Assembly (NCBI RefSeq): GCF_002015085.1
Contig: NZ_MUXW01000002.1
Coordinates: 1 to 64,000, forward strand
DNA length: 64,000 nt
Direction of reading: 5' to 3'
Origin: Glaesserella parasuis
Lineage (GTDB): Bacteria; Pseudomonadota; Gammaproteobacteria; Enterobacterales; Pasteurellaceae
In this document: positions 60,234 to 64,000 of the stretch, piece after piece
How positions within the stretch are numbered: position 1 is the stretch's first letter
Layout: each line of letters starts with the position of its first letter
The notes under the pieces: generated by a model
What the model was told of the DNA's origin: nothing
The model's database searches: none
The model's input: only the letters and a program-made list of their open reading frames with translations
Translations under genes and position numbers: made by a program

Positions 60234-60282
60234 CATGTAGCTGTTAGCAAAAGTAATTTCTGTACTATCTAGCAGCTACATG
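60234..60282. terminator. Hairpin downstream of dmsD
   Basis: CATGTAGCTG pairs with CAGCTACATG, 10 bp, around a 29-base loop that can extend the stem. It lies 16 bases past the dmsD stop. Confidence 0.5.
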
Positions 60283-60297
60283 ATAATACCAACAAAA

Positions 60298-60858
60298 CTA
60301 CATATTCTCTAACTCTTCCAACTCATCCGCCATTGCACTTAATGCATCTCGAGTAAGTTGGGCTAATGCTTTATAAAAACCTGTATCAAAGGCTTCCACT
60401 TTGCCTAAGAACTTGCTTAAACAAGGTAAAACAAAATGTTCAAAGAAATCACGTTGAGCCTCAGTAGAATCAAGGTTATCTTCAATCCAAGAGGCTGTTA
60501 GCAGTAGCAATGCAACGTGATCGGGATTTGCTAATTCAGGCATACCTCTTTGCTGGCGGAAAGCCACAAAGTCAGCAACAGATAATCCATAGGCAGAGAT
60601 TGTTGTAGCAATAGCTCCATTTTCCACAAAAAGTGCTTGATAACTGTCCGCTTGTTCCGTAGGGTTAGCATTTTTTTCTATGATTGTTAGGGCAAGTTCA
60701 CTCTGTTCATCAGTTGCCAATGCCCAAGTTTGACGAAGATAACCCTGTTTTAGCCACGCAAAAGTCCCTGCTAAAATAGGATCTGTTGGGTTGCGATAAA
60801 AGAGATTGCCGAACAAACGGCACAGTAGAGAAAAGTCGTTGATCGTTGTTTGGTTCAT
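60298..60858 (-). CDS. dmsD: TorD/DmsD family chaperone
   Basis: A 186-aa all-helical chaperone for Tat-exported molybdoenzymes (DSYQALFVENGAIATTISAYGLS, NPDHVALLLLTASWIED). In Haemophilus it lies after dmsABC; here no DMSO reductase gene is nearby and only a NapF-like remnant follows. It could still serve another enzyme. Confidence 0.82.
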   Translation of the reverse strand: MNQTTINDFSLLCRLFGNLFYRNPTDPILAGTFAWLKQGYLRQTWALATDEQSELALTIIEKNANPTEQADSYQALFVENGAIATTISAYGLSVADFVAFRQQRGMPELANPDHVALLLLTASWIEDNLDSTEAQRDFFEHFVLPCLSKFLGKVEAFDTGFYKALAQLTRDALSAMADELEELENM

Positions 60859-60918
60859 AAAATCAGTTTCCGTAAAAATGAAAGCGGTATGTTACACGAA
60901 TTATTTGGAGAAAATAAG

Positions 60919-61764
60919 ATGAAATATATTGGTGCTCACGTTAGTGCTTCTGGTGGTGTTGAGAATGCTGTATTACGCTCAGTCGAAATTGGAGCGAATG
61001 CCTTTGCTTTGTTTACGAAAAATCAACGTCAATGGCAAGCACCGCCCTTAAAAGAGGATACTATTGAAAAATTTAAACGTTTTTGCCAAGTTCACCATTT
61101 TTCGCCAGCACAAATTCTTCCTCACGATAGCTATTTGATTAATTTAGGCAATCCCGAAGCGGAAAATTTGGCAAAATCACGCGAAGCCTTTATTGATGAA
61201 ATGCGACGTTGCGATCAATTAGGGCTAACCTTGTTAAATTTCCACCCAGGTAGTCATCTAAATAAAATATCGGAACAGGATTGTTTAGCGCGTATTGCCG
61301 AATCGATTAACATTGCAGTTGATAGTGTGCCTAATGTGGTGGCTGTGATTGAAAACACGGCTGGGCAAGGCTCAAATTTGGGGTGGCGATTTGAACATTT
61401 AGCTGAAATCATTGAGCAAGTTGAAAATAAACAGCGTGTCGGCGTTTGCTTAGACACTTGTCACTTATTTTCGGCAGGTTACGATATTAGTTCATTAACT
61501 TCTTGCGAACAAACCTTTGCCGATTTCGATAAAGTGGTCGGTTTTGAGTTTTTGCGAGGTATGCACCTTAATGGCTCAAAAACACCGCTTGCAAGCAGAG
61601 TAGATCGTCATCACACATTAAGAGAAGGCACAATCGGGACAGATGTCTTTAAATTTATTATGAATAATGCTCATTTTGACAACATTCCGCTCATTTTAGA
61701 AACAATCGAACCTGAAATTTGGGCTGATGAGATAAATTTTCTACGTTCTTTGGAACAAAATTAA
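60919..61764 (+). CDS. nfo: Endonuclease IV
   Basis: A 281-aa AP endonuclease with a TIM barrel and three zinc ions. Ligand regions HDSYLINLG, NFHPGSH, VIENTAGQG, CLDTCHLFSAGYD, HLNGSK and DRHH are present. The start at 60919 (MKYIGAHVSASGG) is chosen over 60850 as the family N-terminus. Confidence 0.95.
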   Translation: MKYIGAHVSASGGVENAVLRSVEIGANAFALFTKNQRQWQAPPLKEDTIEKFKRFCQVHHFSPAQILPHDSYLINLGNPEAENLAKSREAFIDEMRRCDQLGLTLLNFHPGSHLNKISEQDCLARIAESINIAVDSVPNVVAVIENTAGQGSNLGWRFEHLAEIIEQVENKQRVGVCLDTCHLFSAGYDISSLTSCEQTFADFDKVVGFEFLRGMHLNGSKTPLASRVDRHHTLREGTIGTDVFKFIMNNAHFDNIPLILETIEPEIWADEINFLRSLEQN

Positions 61765-61786
61765 GTTATACTGGTCTGACGTGGTG

Positions 61787-61812
61787 GGTTTTGTGCGGAA
61801 CAAAACCTTTAT
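61787..61812 (+). terminator. Terminator after nfo
   Basis: GGTTTTGT-GCGGA-ACAAAACC followed by TTTATTTT. Confidence 0.8.
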
Positions 61813-61881
61813 TTTATACAAATTCTTGTAATTTTTAGTTGAGGTAATTCGCTTTTCTAGTTCTGGCGAGACAAATTTATT

Positions 61882-62408
61882 ATGCAAAAATCATTATTTT
61901 CTTTAACCAAAACCGTTCTTTTTTCTCTGACCATTGCGTTGTCTATTGGGTATAGTTCAAACGCTGTCGCAAGTTTGAGTACCAAACCTGCAACCCCAAC
62001 GCAGTTAAATAAAGCAAAAACAACGGCAAAATTTGCCTCAGCAAAAAACAAGATGTGACACAGAAAGTAATGAATGTCTATCGTCAATGGGCTGGAACTC
62101 GCTACCGTCTAGGCGGTGAAAGCAAAGCAGGTATTGATTGTTCTGCTTTTGTGCAAGCCATTATGGATTCTGCCTTTAGCCAACATTTTCCTCGTTCAAC
62201 AGCAGAACAACGACATATGGGTAAATCCATCTCTAAATCAGAATTACGTCCAGGTGATTTAGTCTTTTTCCGTAAAAATAATCACGTTGGTGTTTATATC
62301 GGTAATGGCAAATTTGTTCACGCCAGCTCAAGCCAAGGTGTAACTACAAGTTCTATGTCAGAGAGATATTGGGCTAAAAGCTATACTCAATCTCGTCGAG
62401 TGCTTTAG
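61882..62408 (+). pseudogene. NlpC/P60 endopeptidase, frameshifted at an A tract
   Basis: The start at 61882 gives a signal sequence (MQKSLFSLTKTVLFSLTIAL...) and ends at a TGA after AKNKM. The catalytic part (YRLGGESKAGIDCSAFVQ with the Cys, HVGVYIGNGKFVHASS with the His) continues in the next frame. One A seems missing from AAAAAA (62043-62048); adding it restores QDVTQKVMNVYRQW. The family cuts D-gamma-Glu-diaminopimelate bonds in murein. Could be real decay, phase variation or a sequencing slip. Confidence 0.8.
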
Positions 62409-62544
62409 ATTCCATCCTGTATGTTTTTAGCTGAAATGCTATTTCTTATCGGTATACCTTTTGAGCAATGGTCACTTAAATAACCAGATTGAAATAAAAG
62501 TAACAAGTCCATTTCATCATGGGTATAGTATGTCAATACAAATC

Positions 62545-63749
62545 CAGGGCAAGATCGCATCTTTCTCAAATTTATGATCTAATACACCTTAATTATCCGT
62601 ATCAAATCAGGTTGTAAAATGAGCGTTTTTCGTTTTTTTGAAAATTTATCCGACCCACGAGCCTATAATCAAAAACACCACTTTTTAGACATCGTTTTTC
62701 TCGTCGTCAGTGCCGTGATTTCGGGGGCAAATAGTTGGACTGAAATCAAACTTTTTGGCGAATTACATTTGGATTGGTTGCGAAAATATCGTCCTTTTGA
62801 GTGTGGCATTCCTGTCGATGATACTATCGCTCGTGTAATAAAACGCATTGAGCCACAAGCGTTTAATGAGGTTTTTCTTAATTTTATCAATGAGATACGC
62901 ACACAACAAGGACGTGAAGTGATTGCGATTGATGGCAAGACACTTCGTCATAGTTTCAATCCAGAAACCCAAAGTGCTTTGCACAGTGTAACAGTGTGGA
63001 GCCAGTCTCGTGGTTTGATTTTGTCGCAGAAAAAATCCTCGGGTAAGCAAAATGAGCAGCAGGCGGTGATGGAAATTATCGATAGTTTTTGCTTAAAAAA
63101 TGCCGTTATAACGGTGGATGCGATGAATACACAGAAGAAAATTGCCGAGAAAATCATCGAAAAGAAAGGGGATTATGTGATGCCGTTGAAGAAAAATCAC
63201 CGTCAATTTCAGTCGGAAGTGGAGGCGTATTTTCACAAAATCAGCCGAGATTGCCCCGAAATGCTTGAGACGTTTGAGGAGGTAAATGCGGAACGTCGTC
63301 GAATTGATGAGCGTTACTACCGTAAGCTGAAAGTGAGTGATTGGCTGAGCAAAGCGGAGGAATGGAAGGGGATAAAATCGGTGTTGGAGGTGTGTCGCAA
63401 GCGGTCAGATAATGGCAAAGAATCGCAAGAAAAAGTTTTTTATATCCGTAGTTTGGATGCTGATATTCAAATGTTGGCGAAGTGCGTGCGAGGGCATTGG
63501 GAAGTGGAAAACAAAGCCCATTGGGTGCTAGATATGGTCTATAAAGAAGACGAATGTGCTGTGACCGATGAATGGGGTGCGGAAAATCTGGCAATCTTGC
63601 ATCGATTAGCGTTGAACTTGGCTCGATTACACCCGAAAAAGCAGAGTATGAAAGGGAAATTGACCGCTGCTGGTTGGTCAGATGAATTTCGAGATGAGCT
63701 GTTGCTCGGCGTGTAGGTTGAAAAATGGACAACATATGCGGTTGCCCTG
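62545..63749 (+). mobile_element. ISAs1-family insertion sequence
   Basis: About 1205 bp. The ends CAGGGCAAGATCGCAT (left) and, inverted at the right, CAGGGCAACCGCATATG are imperfect terminal repeats. It holds one full transposase. No clear target duplication. It has removed or separated the 5' part of the oxidoreductase gene to the right. Confidence 0.83.
62619..63716 (+). CDS. ISAs1-family transposase
   Basis: A 365-aa DDE transposase, full length for the family: FFENLSDPRAYNQKHHFLDIVFL (N-terminal DBD_Tnp), EVIAIDGKTLRHSFN (first Asp), NAVITVDAMNTQKKIAEKI (second Asp), and VRGHWEVENKAHWVLDMVYKEDE (acidic third). No stop or shift seen, so it could be active. Confidence 0.92.
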   Translation: MSVFRFFENLSDPRAYNQKHHFLDIVFLVVSAVISGANSWTEIKLFGELHLDWLRKYRPFECGIPVDDTIARVIKRIEPQAFNEVFLNFINEIRTQQGREVIAIDGKTLRHSFNPETQSALHSVTVWSQSRGLILSQKKSSGKQNEQQAVMEIIDSFCLKNAVITVDAMNTQKKIAEKIIEKKGDYVMPLKKNHRQFQSEVEAYFHKISRDCPEMLETFEEVNAERRRIDERYYRKLKVSDWLSKAEEWKGIKSVLEVCRKRSDNGKESQEKVFYIRSLDADIQMLAKCVRGHWEVENKAHWVLDMVYKEDECAVTDEWGAENLAILHRLALNLARLHPKKQSMKGKLTAAGWSDEFRDELLLGV

Positions 63750-64000
63750 GCAGGACATCTACTTCGAACCTTACCTGGCGTAATGAAAGCCAAACAGTTT
63801 ATGCAAGAAAATGTATTAGGCAAAATTACAGTAGCCAGAGCAACCCGACAACGTTGGATTGATAGCCCAGCAAATAAAAACTGGTGGAAAAATGACGTAT
63901 CCCTGACAGGTGGAAAACTATTTAACGAAATCCACGAACTTGACCTTCTTTGTTGGTTACTTGGCGATGTAAAATCAGTCTATGCTCAATCAACCAATAG
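63750..64000 (+). pseudogene. Gfo/Idh/MocA-family oxidoreductase, 5' cut by the IS, runs off the edge
   Basis: The frame through MKAKQFMQENVLGKITVARATRQRW, WWKNDVSLTGGKLFNEIHELDLLCWLLGDVKSVYA matches the middle and dehydrogenase part (GGKLFxExxHxxD) of Gfo/Idh/MocA enzymes. The Rossmann N-terminus lies, if anywhere, beyond the IS, and the sequence left of it (62409-62544) does not encode it. The 3' end is outside the window. Confidence 0.72.

Noticed and set aside
62530..63765. Target-site duplication of the ISAs1 element
   Set aside because: The 10 bases on each side do not match.
1..64000. CRISPR array
   Set aside because: No regularly spaced direct repeats of 25-40 bases were seen; the repeats found are palindromes and uptake signals.

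Overview
The window reads as the chromosome of an AT-rich member of the Pasteurellaceae. Uptake signal sequences of the Actinobacillus pleuropneumoniae type (core ACAAGCGGTC) are scattered through it and often sit as inverted pairs that form terminators (32221-32265, 35420-35463, 49617-49644, 59290-59336). The gene set (napFDAGHBC, yiaKLMNO-lyxK, gntP/gntK/gntR, oxyR-fabR, rpmE2-rpmJ2) also fits this family (Actinobacillus/Mannheimia/Bibersteinia/Glaesserella group). The species cannot be fixed from sequence alone.

Bases 1 to about 29264 are a Mu-type transposable prophage that enters from the left edge. Its head genes (gp25-gp37 type: small and large terminase, DUF935 portal, F-like protein, G, protease/scaffold, capsid) are Mu/FluMu-like, while its tail (FI, FII, E/E', T, U, X, D, V, W, J, I, fibre, G) is P2-like. 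All late genes run leftwards. The early genes (ner-like, small ORFs, winged helix, DUF3102, transposase) run rightwards from a promoter beside the leftward repressor. That divergent layout resembles BcepMu rather than Mu. The transposase is cut before its third catalytic residue and joined directly to the 3' part of ggt, so the prophage is probably defective. Details worth noting are a -1 frameshift site (AAAGGGA) for E/E', an internal scaffold start, nested Rz/Rz1, a reverse-oriented two-gene membrane-protein cassette inside the tail operon, a PBECR-like nuclease domain at the end of the head protein, a cloverleaf-forming intergenic RNA, and five late-gene boundaries carrying a TTTAAAC-type palindrome plus a hairpin that contains the downstream SD or start codon.

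From 29265 to 35463 the host region holds the ggt remnant, an internally deleted IS256-type element, a frameshifted LOG gene, a MazG-like gene, and a gluconate module (gntP, gntK and a LacI-type gntR, with two GntR-like operators and a CRP-like site in the divergent promoter). From 35470 to 41724 lies the periplasmic nitrate reductase operon with an FNR-like box. It is followed by zinc-free ribosomal protein paralogues L31B/L36B, rpe, a Cys-type sulfatase with a sodium:solute symporter, a TauE/SafE exporter, oxyR-fabR, a membrane thioredoxin, dsbA, a YihD protein and a mobA-mobB fusion that supplies the molybdenum cofactor used by NapA.

From 51819 to 59336 a second decayed IS256-type copy precedes an IclR regulator and the yiaKLMNO-lyxK operon (2,3-diketo-L-gulonate TRAP uptake and sugar-acid catabolism). 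The right end, 59327-64000, is a patchwork: a NapF-like remnant, an orphan DmsD/TorD chaperone, an unrecognised truncated ORF beside a nested hairpin, nfo, a frameshifted NlpC/P60 lipoprotein-type gene, and an intact-looking ISAs1-family element that interrupts a Gfo/Idh/MocA oxidoreductase gene running off the edge.
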